A DNA stretch of 64,000 bases from Photobacterium indicum (GTDB taxonomy: Bacteria > Pseudomonadota > Gammaproteobacteria > Enterobacterales > Vibrionaceae): contig NZ_PYOC01000017.1 of the NCBI RefSeq assembly GCF_003026215.1, forward strand, positions 33,076 to 97,075, given 5' to 3'. The stretch's first letter is position 1; every line of letters begins with the position of its first letter. Below the pieces are notes generated by a model that did not search any database, had not been told where the DNA came from, and was given only the letters and a program-made list of their open reading frames with translations. A program made the position numbers and the translations under genes. This document shows, one piece after another, positions 16,771-24,958 of this stretch.

Positions 16771-18114
16771 ATGTTAGATAAATTAGTTATTGCGAACCGA
16801 GGCGAGATTGCCCTTCGTATTCTGCGCGCTTGTAAAGAATTAGGTATTAAGACTGTTGCGATTCACTCAACAGCTGACCGCGATCTTAAGCATGTATTAC
16901 TTGCAGACGAAACGGTATGTATTGGTTCTGCCAAAAGTACTGAAAGCTATTTGAACATTCCACGCATCATTAGTGCAGCGGAAATCACAGGGGCAGTTGC
17001 GATTCACCCTGGTTACGGTTTCTTATCTGAAAATGCTGATTTTGCAGAACAAGTAGAGCGTTCTGGCTTTATTTTTGTTGGCCCTAAAGCGGAAACTATT
17101 CGCATGATGGGTGACAAAGTGTCCGCGATTACCGCAATGAAAAAAGCGGGGGTTCCTTGTGTACCTGGCTCTGATGGCCCATTGGATGATGACGAAGCGA
17201 GAAATAAATCTTTCGCTAAGCGCATTGGTTTCCCTGTCATCATCAAAGCATCTGGTGGCGGCGGTGGTCGTGGTATGCGTGTTGTTCGCACTGAAGGTGA
17301 ACTAACAGAAGCTATCGCGATGACACGTGCTGAAGCTAAATCGTTCTTCAATAACGATGTGGTTTACATGGAGAAATTCCTTGAAAACCCTCGCCATATC
17401 GAAGTTCAGATCATGGCTGATGGTCAAGGTAATGCTATTCACTTAGGTGAGCGTGACTGTTCAATGCAGCGTCGCCACCAGAAAGTTGTTGAAGAAGCAC
17501 CAGCACCAGGCATCACAGAAGAGATGCGTAAGTACATCGGTGAACGTTGTACGCGTGCTTGTATCGAAATCGGTTACCGTGGCGCAGGTACGTTTGAATT
17601 CCTATACGAAAACGGCGAGTTCTACTTCATTGAAATGAACACCCGTATTCAGGTTGAGCACCCAGTAACAGAAATGGTAACGGGCGTTGATCTGATCAAA
17701 GAACAGCTTCGTGTTGCTGCTGGTCAGCCACTATCATTCAGCCAATCTGATATTCAAATTCGTGGCCATGCTATCGAATGTCGTATCAACGCTGAAGATC
17801 CTGAGCGTTTCCTACCTTGTCCAGGTAAAATCACGCGCTTCCACGCGCCTGGTGGCATGGGTATCCGTTGGGAATCTCATATCTACTCAGGCTACACAGT
17901 GCCACCGCATTATGATTCCATGATCGGTAAGCTGATTTCATACGGTGAAAACCGCGATGTGGCAATTTCACGTATGCGTAACGCATTAGGTGAATCAATC
18001 ATCGATGGTATTAAAACCAATATCCCGCTACAGCAAGAAATTATGGCAGATGAAAACTTCCAACATGGTGGTGCAAACATCCACTACCTAGAGAAGAAAC
18101 TTGGTCTACAATAA
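16771..18114 (+). CDS. accC: Biotin carboxylase subunit of acetyl-CoA carboxylase
   Basis: 447 aa, normal for AccC. It starts with the canonical MLDKLVIANRGEIALRI, has the ATP-grasp glycine-rich loop KASGGGGGRGMRVV, the HIEVQIMAD and ERDCSMQRRHQKVVEEAPAP segments, and the active-site stretch FIEMNTRIQVEHPVTE. It carboxylates biotin on AccB using ATP and bicarbonate. Last gene of the operon; a terminator follows at 18142. Confidence 0.97.
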   Translation: MLDKLVIANRGEIALRILRACKELGIKTVAIHSTADRDLKHVLLADETVCIGSAKSTESYLNIPRIISAAEITGAVAIHPGYGFLSENADFAEQVERSGFIFVGPKAETIRMMGDKVSAITAMKKAGVPCVPGSDGPLDDDEARNKSFAKRIGFPVIIKASGGGGGRGMRVVRTEGELTEAIAMTRAEAKSFFNNDVVYMEKFLENPRHIEVQIMADGQGNAIHLGERDCSMQRRHQKVVEEAPAPGITEEMRKYIGERCTRACIEIGYRGAGTFEFLYENGEFYFIEMNTRIQVEHPVTEMVTGVDLIKEQLRVAAGQPLSFSQSDIQIRGHAIECRINAEDPERFLPCPGKITRFHAPGGMGIRWESHIYSGYTVPPHYDSMIGKLISYGENRDVAISRMRNALGESIIDGIKTNIPLQQEIMADENFQHGGANIHYLEKKLGLQ

Positions 18115-18141
18115 TTTCGCGATAAACGCGTGAAGACAAAT

Positions 18142-18170
18142 CTAGGCTGCCTTTGGGTAGCCTTTTTTAT
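18142..18170 (+). terminator. Terminator after accC
   Basis: AGGCTGCC pairs with GGGTAGCC across a short loop, followed by six T. Confidence 0.8.
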
Positions 18171-18368
18171 ACACCTTTCACCGTATTCCTCTTCGATTTC
18201 TCTGCTATTTCCCCTTTCTTCAACATGATTTTCTGACAAATTGATACAGGTCAGTGGCACTGATAAATAACTTTTGCCACAATACCCCCCTTTTTTATTT
18301 GTATGAGCATTACTCTCCTTCTCTCTATTCCTTTGAAGTAGTGCCAACACAATTGGAGACAACAGCGT

Positions 18369-18650
18369 ATGAAAACACTCTCTGCGCGTTATCATCAGGC
18401 TCATAAAGAGGCTAAATGGGCGGTAGGCTTAGCGATTGCCTATTTCATCTGGTGGTATATTTCGGCCTATGCTTTCTCATCGACAGAGATTACAACAACT
18501 CTGCCTGAGCTCTATTGGGGTTTTCCACTGTGGTTTTTACTCGCCTGTATTATTGGCCCTATTCTCTTCACGGTACTGTGCGGCTTAATGGTCAAGTTCA
18601 TCTACCAAGATATGTCTCTCGAAATTGAAAAGGACAGTGATCATGAATAG
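18369..18650 (+). CDS. yhdT: DUF997 family membrane protein (YhdT)
   Basis: 93 aa with two hydrophobic helices (about 17-38 and 53-75) and the family stretch EAKWAVGLAIAYFIWWYISAYAF. YhdT sits directly upstream of panF in enterobacteria as well, and here its last codons overlap the panF start. It is likely a small partner subunit of the symporter, as DUF4212 is for ActP, but that role is inferred. Confidence 0.85.
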   Translation: MKTLSARYHQAHKEAKWAVGLAIAYFIWWYISAYAFSSTEITTTLPELYWGFPLWFLLACIIGPILFTVLCGLMVKFIYQDMSLEIEKDSDHE

Positions 18651-20097
18651 CCAAATACTCATTCCTTTAGCGATCTATTTGCTCGCTGTGTTTTCTTTGG
18701 CATTTTTCAGTCAACGTAAAAGTACCTCATCTAAAGGCTTCTTAAACGAATACCTGCTTGGCAATCGCAGCATGGGCGGCTTTGTATTAGCCATGACATT
18801 AGCAGCGACCTATTCCAGTGCCAGCTCGTTTATTGGCGGGCCTGGTGCCGCATATAAAATGGGACTCGGCTGGGTATTACTCGCCATGATCCAACTGCCT
18901 GCTGCGTGGCTAACACTGGGGGTACTTGGGAAAAAATTCGCCATTGAAGCTCGACGACATAATGCCTTAACCCTTAATGATATTTTATATGCACGCTATA
19001 AAAATAAAGCGGTCGTCATCTTCGCTTCTTTAGCATTATTGCTCGCTTTCTTTGGCACCATGGTGGTGCAATTTGTGGGTGGCGCACGGTTATTACAAAC
19101 TGTCACCGGATTACCCTATTCACAAGGGTTAATGATCTTTGCCGTTACTGTTGGCTTGTATACGACCATTGGCGGATTTCGTGCCGTTGTAATGACCGAT
19201 ACATTGCAAGGGGTTATGATGATTATTGGCACCATTGCCCTGCTAGCAGGAGTGGTGCATGTCGGTGGCGGTGTCGGTGAACTGATAACAGAATTACACC
19301 ACATTGACCCATCATTGATTACCCCCTTTGGTCCTGATAACTTTCTTAGCCAACCCTTTATGTTGAGCTTCTGGATTTTGGTCTGCTTTGGGGTAATAGG
19401 GCTTCCCCACGCAGCCGTTCGGTGCATGGCTTATAAAGACAGCCGTTCATTGCATCGGGGAATGGTGATCAGTACAGCAATGGTGGCATTCCTGATGCTA
19501 GGCATGCATCTATCAGGGGCATTAGGTCGTGCTATCGTGCCCGATATTGCCAGCCCAGATCAGATCATGCCAACCTTGATGATGACTGTTTTATCCCCTT
19601 GGGTGGCGGGTATCTTCTTGGCGGGTCCGATGGCGGCCATTATGTCGAGCATTGACTCACAACTGATCCAAGCTTCAGCCACCTTGCTAAAAGATTTGTA
19701 CCTCAATTACATCAATCCCAAAGCCGCTGAAGGACCAAATGCCAACAAGCACCTTTCTAAGTTATCGTTATGGGTAACCGGAATTTTTTCTATTTTGGTA
19801 TTTATTGCTGCAACTAACCCGCCCGATATGATCATCTGGTTGAATCTATTAGCCTTTGGCGGCATGCAAGCGGTGTTCTTATGGCCATTAGTGCTCGGGT
19901 TATACTGGGAAAAAGCATCGGCGACAGGGGCGTTGGCATCAATGATATCAGGCCTAGTTTGTTATATTGGCTTATCGGTTATTAAGCCAGACTTAGGTGG
20001 ATTACATGCCATCGTGCCCACATTGGGCATTGGCCTAATTGCTTTTGTGCTGGGTAGCCTGACCAAACCTGCGATGGCAACCGCACCGCAACATTGA
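18643..20097 (+). CDS. panF: Sodium/pantothenate symporter
   Basis: 484 aa from the ATG at 18643, which overlaps yhdT by 8 bases and has AAAAGG at 18629; E. coli PanF is about the same length. It is an SSSF transporter with about 13 helices. Signatures are LATYSSASSFIGGPGAAY, GLPHAAVRCMAYKDS and MAAIMSSIDSQLIQASATLLKDL. It imports pantothenate, the precursor of CoA. Together with coaX at 57210 this links to the CoA demand of acs and accBC, though they are not one regulon on present evidence. Confidence 0.93.
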   Translation: MNSQILIPLAIYLLAVFSLAFFSQRKSTSSKGFLNEYLLGNRSMGGFVLAMTLAATYSSASSFIGGPGAAYKMGLGWVLLAMIQLPAAWLTLGVLGKKFAIEARRHNALTLNDILYARYKNKAVVIFASLALLLAFFGTMVVQFVGGARLLQTVTGLPYSQGLMIFAVTVGLYTTIGGFRAVVMTDTLQGVMMIIGTIALLAGVVHVGGGVGELITELHHIDPSLITPFGPDNFLSQPFMLSFWILVCFGVIGLPHAAVRCMAYKDSRSLHRGMVISTAMVAFLMLGMHLSGALGRAIVPDIASPDQIMPTLMMTVLSPWVAGIFLAGPMAAIMSSIDSQLIQASATLLKDLYLNYINPKAAEGPNANKHLSKLSLWVTGIFSILVFIAATNPPDMIIWLNLLAFGGMQAVFLWPLVLGLYWEKASATGALASMISGLVCYIGLSVIKPDLGGLHAIVPTLGIGLIAFVLGSLTKPAMATAPQH

Positions 20098-20125
20098 TTT
20101 AGATAAGTCTCTGCAATACATCTTA

Positions 20126-20156
20126 AAGATAGCGCCTAGGGTGCTATCTTTTTTTA
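20126..20156 (+). terminator. Terminator after panF
   Basis: AAGATAGC (20126-20133) and GCTATCTT (20143-20150), then a T-run. Confidence 0.85.
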
Positions 20157-20269
20157 TATCAATAAAAACCGCTGATGTGATTGATGCACTATAGGTGTGG
20201 ATTGCTGAAATTTCATGCTAGAATCTCGCCCTTATGTTCAAACCGTAGCCAAATAATAAGCGAATTACC

Positions 20270-21154
20270 ATGCCTTGGATTCAAATCAAACTAAACGCAA
20301 CTGCTGAAAACGCTGAAGCGATTGGCGATATGTTAATGGAAGAAACGGGGGCTTTATCTGCCACTTTCCTTGACGCGCAAGACACACCAGTATTCGAACC
20401 AATGCCAGGTGAAACTCGCCTGTGGGGTGATACTGATGTTATTGGTTTATACGATGCTGAAGCCGACATGGATTTCGTGCTGAACATGCTAAAGAACAGT
20501 CCTCTGATTGCTGAAGACTTTGCTTACAAAATCGAGCAATTAGAAGATAAAGACTGGGAACGTGAGTGGATGGTTAATTTCCACCCTATGCGTTTTGGTC
20601 GTCGTTTATGGATTTGCCCAAGCTGGCGTGAAGCACCAGAACCAGACGCGGTTAATGTACTACTTGACCCAGGTCTTGCATTCGGTACTGGTACTCACCC
20701 AACAACGTCGTTATGTTTAGAGTGGCTTGATGGTCAAGATCTAACGGGTCAAACCATTATCGACTTCGGTTGTGGCTCTGGCATTCTAGCCATTGCGGCA
20801 CTTAAGCTAGGTGCAAAGAAAGTCATTGGTATCGATATCGATCCACAAGCTATCCAAGCATCACGCGATAACGCAGAACGTAACGGTGTTTCTGATAAAT
20901 TAGAGCTTTTCCTACCTAAAGATCAGCCGAACGACGTACAAGCAGATGTTGTGGTTGCAAACATTCTTGCGGGTCCATTACGTGAGCTTTCACCGGTAAT
21001 AAAAAGCCTAGTGAAGCCGGGCGGTAAGCTAGCAATTTCAGGTGTATTGGAAATTCAAGCTGAAGACGTCTCCACATATTACAGCGACGAATTGGCATTA
21101 GACCCAGTTGTTGCACGTGATGAATGGTGCCGAATTTCAGGTTGTAAGGCGTAA
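20270..21154 (+). CDS. prmA: Ribosomal protein L11 methyltransferase
   Basis: 294 aa, normal for PrmA. It begins MPWIQIKLNATAENAE. The AdoMet-binding core reads IIDFGCGSGILAIAALKLGA, and the catalytic region has VVANILAGPL. An upstream block LLDPGLAFGTGTHPTT is diagnostic of the family. It trimethylates L11, the product of rplK at 53741. It lies just upstream of dusB-fis, as in many gammaproteobacteria, but the dusB promoter lies between them. Confidence 0.96.
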   Translation: MPWIQIKLNATAENAEAIGDMLMEETGALSATFLDAQDTPVFEPMPGETRLWGDTDVIGLYDAEADMDFVLNMLKNSPLIAEDFAYKIEQLEDKDWEREWMVNFHPMRFGRRLWICPSWREAPEPDAVNVLLDPGLAFGTGTHPTTSLCLEWLDGQDLTGQTIIDFGCGSGILAIAALKLGAKKVIGIDIDPQAIQASRDNAERNGVSDKLELFLPKDQPNDVQADVVVANILAGPLRELSPVIKSLVKPGGKLAISGVLEIQAEDVSTYYSDELALDPVVARDEWCRISGCKA

Positions 21155-21264
21155 TTTTCGCCATTAGTTATTTTAATTCACCTTTTTTATTGTGCGAAAA
21201 ATATACAATCGATTGAAAAACATACGTTTTTGTTAAACAAAAACTAAATGCTCAATTATTGGTC

Positions 21265-21293
21265 TTTTCAGAAAGGGAAAAAATGCGTAAAAT
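21265..21293 (+). promoter_or_regulatory. dusB-fis promoter of stringent type
   Basis: TTTTCA (21265-21270), 17 bases, TAAAAT (21288-21293), followed by the GC-rich discriminator GCGCGCCC. The E. coli fis promoter has a similar GC-rich discriminator and is growth-rate and ppGpp controlled. Position about 35 bases before the dusB start. Confidence 0.65.
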
Positions 21294-21326
21294 GCGCGCC
21301 CTTACTGGCACAGTCAGGTACAGACA

Positions 21327-22292
21327 TTGCAAATCGGTCCATATCAACTAAACAACCAGCTGATAGTCGCGCCAATGGCGGGTGTGACCGATCGGCCATT
21401 TCGTGAACTATGCCTTCGCTACGGCGCGGGAATGGCTGTTAGCGAGATGATGTCGTCGAATCCAGATCTATGGAAAACGGCTAAATCGCAGAACCGAATG
21501 GTTCATGAAGGTGAATCGGGGATTCGCTCGGTTCAAATAGCAGGAGCAGACCCAAAGCTGATGGCTGAAGCTGCACAATTTAGTGTTGAGAACGGTGCGC
21601 AAATCATCGATATCAATATGGGTTGTCCAGCGAAAAAAGTTAACAAACGCTTGGCTGGTTCTGCATTACTGCAACACCCTGCGTTAATTGAAGAGATTCT
21701 TCGTAGCGTTGTGGGTGCAGTCGATGTACCTGTTACGCTAAAAACGCGTACGGGTTGGGATTTAGACAACCGTAACTGTGTCGACATAGCGAAAATCGCG
21801 GAACAATGTGGCATTCAAGCTTTAGCGCTTCATGGGCGAACGAAGTCTTGCATGTACAAAGGTGAAGCGGAATATGACTACATCAGAGCAGCTAAACAAG
21901 CGATATCAATTCCGGTAATTGCTAACGGTGATATCGATTCACCGGAAAAGGCTCGCTTTGTACTCGATTATACGGGTGCAGATGCTTTGATGATTGGCCG
22001 TCCTGCACAAGGGCGACCGTGGATTTTTAGAGAAATCCAGCATTACTTAACAACCGGCGAATACCTGCCTGCCCCATCTATGGATGAGGTAAGTGGCATT
22101 ATGTTGGGACATGTTCAAGAACTTCATCGTTTCTACGGTGAATATTTAGGGTTGCGCATTGCACGTAAACACGTGTCTTGGTACTTAAAAGAACATGCAC
22201 CAGCTGGTGATTTCCGTCGGTCCTTCAACGCACTCGAGAATGCTCAAGAGCAAATCGATGCGCTGCAAGGCTACTTCGAAAACGTTGCATAA
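21327..22292 (+). CDS. dusB: tRNA-dihydrouridine synthase B
   Basis: 321 aa starting at a TTG (21327), which reproduces the family start MxIGPYQLxNxLIVAPMAGVTDRPFR. It is a TIM-barrel flavoenzyme. The catalytic cysteine lies in INMGCPAKKVNKRLAGSALLQ, and the FMN region includes IANGDI and ADALMIGRPAQGRPWIF. It reduces uridine in tRNA D-loops. It is the first gene of the dusB-fis operon, with fis 23 bases downstream; the TTG start may keep DusB low relative to Fis. Confidence 0.95.
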   Translation: MQIGPYQLNNQLIVAPMAGVTDRPFRELCLRYGAGMAVSEMMSSNPDLWKTAKSQNRMVHEGESGIRSVQIAGADPKLMAEAAQFSVENGAQIIDINMGCPAKKVNKRLAGSALLQHPALIEEILRSVVGAVDVPVTLKTRTGWDLDNRNCVDIAKIAEQCGIQALALHGRTKSCMYKGEAEYDYIRAAKQAISIPVIANGDIDSPEKARFVLDYTGADALMIGRPAQGRPWIFREIQHYLTTGEYLPAPSMDEVSGIMLGHVQELHRFYGEYLGLRIARKHVSWYLKEHAPAGDFRRSFNALENAQEQIDALQGYFENVA

Positions 22293-22315
22293 ATACTAGA
22301 AGAGCTTACAGAATT

Positions 22316-22612
22316 ATGTTCGAACAAAATCTGACTTCCGAAGCGTTAACAGTTACAACTGTAACGTCACAAGACCAAATCACACAGAAGCCACTACGTG
22401 ACTCTGTTAAAGCGTCGCTAAAAAACTATCTTGCTCAGTTAAATGGTCAGGAAGTCGACGATCTGTACGAGCTAGTGCTTGCAGAGGTTGAGCAACCGCT
22501 ATTAGATACAATCATGCAGTACACACGTGGTAACCAAACACGTGCAGCAACTATGATGGGTATCAACCGCGGTACACTTCGTAAGAAGCTAAAGAAATAC
22601 GGCATGAACTAA
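22316..22612 (+). CDS. fis: Nucleoid protein Fis
   Basis: 98 aa, the standard length. The N-terminal beta-hairpin region is followed by QKPLRDSVKASLKNYLAQLNGQ and the C-terminal HTH QYTRGNQTRAATMMGINRGTLRKKLKKYGMN, nearly invariant in the family. It bends DNA and activates rRNA and tRNA promoters, such as those at the right end of this window, in rapid growth. Confidence 0.98.
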   Translation: MFEQNLTSEALTVTTVTSQDQITQKPLRDSVKASLKNYLAQLNGQEVDDLYELVLAEVEQPLLDTIMQYTRGNQTRAATMMGINRGTLRKKLKKYGMN

Positions 22613-22632
22613 ACCGAAAGGTTTGGAAAGCG

Positions 22633-22905
22633 TTATTGAGGCTTACACTTTTGGGTGTGAGCCTTTTTTATTTCCCGCTCTTTCATCGCCCTTTTTAACA
22701 GTAACTGCTGAGCGGCATATTTTTCATTTTTACTTATACCGTTCGTTACCAAGGCTTTTAATTGCCCTTCAGATAACCGCTCTAACGCTTGTTCATCCAC
22801 ACTCCCTTGCAGCTTTGCTGTACAACTCTTTAGCATCCATTGCTTCAAGTGATCTTTTATATTTATTCGTATCAAGTTTCCTAACAATCGTGACCTTTTC
22901 ATCAT
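22633..22905 (-). CDS. Hypothetical 90-aa basic protein coupled to the AraC-type gene
   Basis: Not recognised. 90 aa, rich in Lys/Arg, predicted mostly helical. Its ATG at 22905 lies 4 bases after the stop of the AraC-type gene, and the AAAGG at the end of that gene can serve as its ribosome binding site, so translational coupling is plausible. The last 35 bases run over the fis terminator on the other strand. The protein has no membrane segment or signal peptide. It could be a regulator partner or a chance ORF. Confidence 0.45.
   Translation of the reverse strand: MMKRSRLLGNLIRINIKDHLKQWMLKSCTAKLQGSVDEQALERLSEGQLKALVTNGISKNEKYAAQQLLLKRAMKEREIKKAHTQKCKPQ
22638..22670 (+). terminator. Terminator after fis
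   Basis: AGGCTTACAC pairs with GTGTGAGCCT across TTTTGG, followed by a T-run. It overlaps the 3' end of the minus-strand ORF at 22633. Confidence 0.85.
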
Positions 22906-22909
22906 CGCT

Positions 22910-23707
22910 TTACCTTTCGCCTTGCTGGGTTAGTAGTTTCGAACGGTAAACTTCTGGTGTCATACCGGTTTGACGACGAAACATTTTTATAAATGAAGAG
23001 GCTTGGCTATAACCAAGGCTAAAAGCGACATCATTAATCGAATACTGCAATTTCAATAAATGCAGAGCATGAACCACCTTTAAGCGCTGTCGCCATTCAT
23101 TAAAACTCATCTTCAACTCGCGCTGAAAACGACGGGTTAATGTACGCTCGGTGGAATACACCTGTTTAGCCCATTCCCCTAACGAGCGAGTATCAGCAGG
23201 ATCGGCCTCCAGAGAGGCTAGAATGGGACTCAACAAAGTATCTGATGTAGTGGGTAGGAAGTTATCCATGCGCTTAGCAGAGGCTAGACGAGCAATCAGA
23301 ACATCAGTCAGGCATTGATCTTGATAGTTATCAACTGCCGCCACTTCTCGATGCACCAAATCATCGATAATTGCCTGCACTAAAGGGGATAATGCAATCA
23401 TGCAAGCTTGCTGGGGCAACTGAGCCACAAGGTGCAGATTAATGTTAATCGCACAATATTCGATGTCTTTACGGTTATAAGCTCGGTGAACCACATTAGC
23501 AGGTGTCCAAATGGCGTACCCAGCAGGCGACACCATTTTCTGCCCTTCAACTTCCATCTCTAGTACACCATGTTTAATAAGGTGCACCTGCCCCCAGCGA
23601 TGATGATGGGGCAAGGTTTCTGTGCCTGCGGCGATATGGAAATAATGAATAAAGACATCAGTGGGCAATTGCTCAACTAATTGGGGCATAAATTGTCGTT
23701 GATCCAT
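22910..23707 (-). CDS. AraC-family transcriptional regulator with N-terminal cupin
   Basis: 265 aa from the ATG at 23707, 4 bases after AAGGAGG (23712-23718); another ATG at 23710 touches the site, and a longer frame reaches 23788. The N-terminal cupin (GTETLPHHHRWGQVHLIKHGVLEME) likely binds an effector. The C-terminal double HTH is clear: TERTLTRRFQRELKMSFNEWRQR and INDVAFSLGYSQASSFIKMFRRQTGMTPE. It is divergent from the EamA transporter at 23862 and probably controls it. The shared gap carries a perfect MalI-like palindrome. Confidence 0.85.
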   Translation of the reverse strand: MDQRQFMPQLVEQLPTDVFIHYFHIAAGTETLPHHHRWGQVHLIKHGVLEMEVEGQKMVSPAGYAIWTPANVVHRAYNRKDIEYCAININLHLVAQLPQQACMIALSPLVQAIIDDLVHREVAAVDNYQDQCLTDVLIARLASAKRMDNFLPTTSDTLLSPILASLEADPADTRSLGEWAKQVYSTERTLTRRFQRELKMSFNEWRQRLKVVHALHLLKLQYSINDVAFSLGYSQASSFIKMFRRQTGMTPEVYRSKLLTQQGER

Positions 23708-23803
23708 CATTCCTCCTTGTTCACATGTACGTTGTCTGACACGGTCAATTGACTGTCTGGTTTGGCATATCAGGTTCTCTCCCGCCATGTAACACTCTCA
23801 TTG

Positions 23804-23819
23804 GGTAAAACGTTTTACC
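23804..23819. promoter_or_regulatory. LacI-family operator, MalI-type, between AraC gene and EamA gene
   Basis: GGTAAAACGTTTTACC is a perfect 16-base palindrome. It shares the core TAAAACGTTTTA with the malX operator at 27813, and TAAAACGTTTTACCTA with the one at 27904. It ends 42 bases before the EamA start codon. Confidence 0.6.
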
Positions 23820-23861
23820 TAACAGTTTGTAATCCCCCTACATCAATGAGAGAAAATTACT

Positions 23862-24824
23862 ATGACTGAACATCACTCAGGGAGTCGATACGCTAACTAT
23901 CCGTTTATCGGCTTTATATTTCCCATTTTAGCGGTTGCCATTTGGGCGACAAATGCCGTGGTTAGTAAAATGGCAACAGCCACAATTGAGCCTGGGGCTA
24001 TTGCATTTTATCGCTGGTTTTTTGCTTTGCTGTTGCTCACACCCTTCTGCCTTACAACCGTTTATCGACAACGCCTGCAAATAAAAGCACACCTAACAAA
24101 ACTAACTGTGCTGGCATCGCTCGGCATGGTATTAAACCAAAGCTTGGCGTATTACGCGGCTTACACCACCAGCGCCACAAACATTGCGATTTTTCTTTCG
24201 CTAATGCCCTTATTTGGTCTGTTTCTCGCCGTGCCCCTGCTAGGCACGAAATTACGAATCCACACCTTAATTGGGGCATTAATATCATTCATTGGTTTGG
24301 TATACATGCTGAGTGAAGGCAACCCGAATCAATTACTGACACAAGGGTTAAAGCAAGGCGACATGCTTATGTTTGCTTCTAGTCTTTCTTATGCTTTGTA
24401 TTCCGTATTTCTGAATCGCTGGAAGCTACCATTAACACCTTGGTGCGCCGTGTATTGCCAAGTATTTCTGGGTGCCTTGCTTCAACTGCCTTTATTGCTG
24501 AGTAGCGAGACAACAGCCATTTCACTTAGCGCCTTACCTATGGTCGCATTTGCCGCATTTGCTGCCTCAATTATTGCGCCATGGTGCTGGCTAAAAGGGG
24601 TAACTCAAATTGGTGCAGCACGCTCAACCTTGTTCATGAATTTAGTACCGTTATTTACCGCCAGTATGAGTATTGTGATGCTGGGTGTTCATCCTAGTCA
24701 GTACCATCTCATTGGAGGGGGTATGGTATTGGTTGGGCTCACTCTGGCTCAAATGAAGCGAGTACCAACTGGAATGCTCGAGGTTAACTCTCCAATAAAA
24801 CCTCAATCACCCAGTTTGAAGTAA
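23862..24824 (+). CDS. EamA/DMT-family transporter
   Basis: 320 aa with ten predicted helices in two EamA repeats (about 15-150 and 165-300). Each repeat contains the family's WAxxxVxxK-like or GxxxxxxxLxPLF pattern; examples are WATNAVVSK near the start and TLFMNLVPLFTASMS in the second half. It is a drug/metabolite exporter of unknown substrate. It is divergent from an AraC regulator, a common arrangement for inducible exporters. The MalI-like site in its promoter suggests a second layer of control. Confidence 0.85.
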   Translation: MTEHHSGSRYANYPFIGFIFPILAVAIWATNAVVSKMATATIEPGAIAFYRWFFALLLLTPFCLTTVYRQRLQIKAHLTKLTVLASLGMVLNQSLAYYAAYTTSATNIAIFLSLMPLFGLFLAVPLLGTKLRIHTLIGALISFIGLVYMLSEGNPNQLLTQGLKQGDMLMFASSLSYALYSVFLNRWKLPLTPWCAVYCQVFLGALLQLPLLLSSETTAISLSALPMVAFAAFAASIIAPWCWLKGVTQIGAARSTLFMNLVPLFTASMSIVMLGVHPSQYHLIGGGMVLVGLTLAQMKRVPTGMLEVNSPIKPQSPSLK

Positions 24825-24868
24825 CACCTTAAACCAAAAAGTAACAGTAGGTAGTCATAACAACAGAC

Positions 24869-24896
24869 TTAGCGTAGCAACTCTCAGCTACGCTAA
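24869..24896. terminator. Hairpin between convergent EamA and malY genes
   Basis: TTAGCGTAGC (24869-24878) and GCTACGCTAA (24887-24896), a perfect 10-bp stem with an 8-base loop. No T-run follows on either strand, so it may stop transcription weakly or stabilise mRNA ends. Confidence 0.5.
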
Positions 24897-24958
24897 ATCT
24901 AACGTATAAAAAGTAGGTAAGTATTTACTAACATTCAATTTTTTATAACTTAAATGTA

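Noticed and set aside
22623..22949. 108-aa plus-strand frame after fis
   Set aside because: It runs through the fis terminator, is opposite the AraC gene and the small ORF, and has no ribosome binding site.
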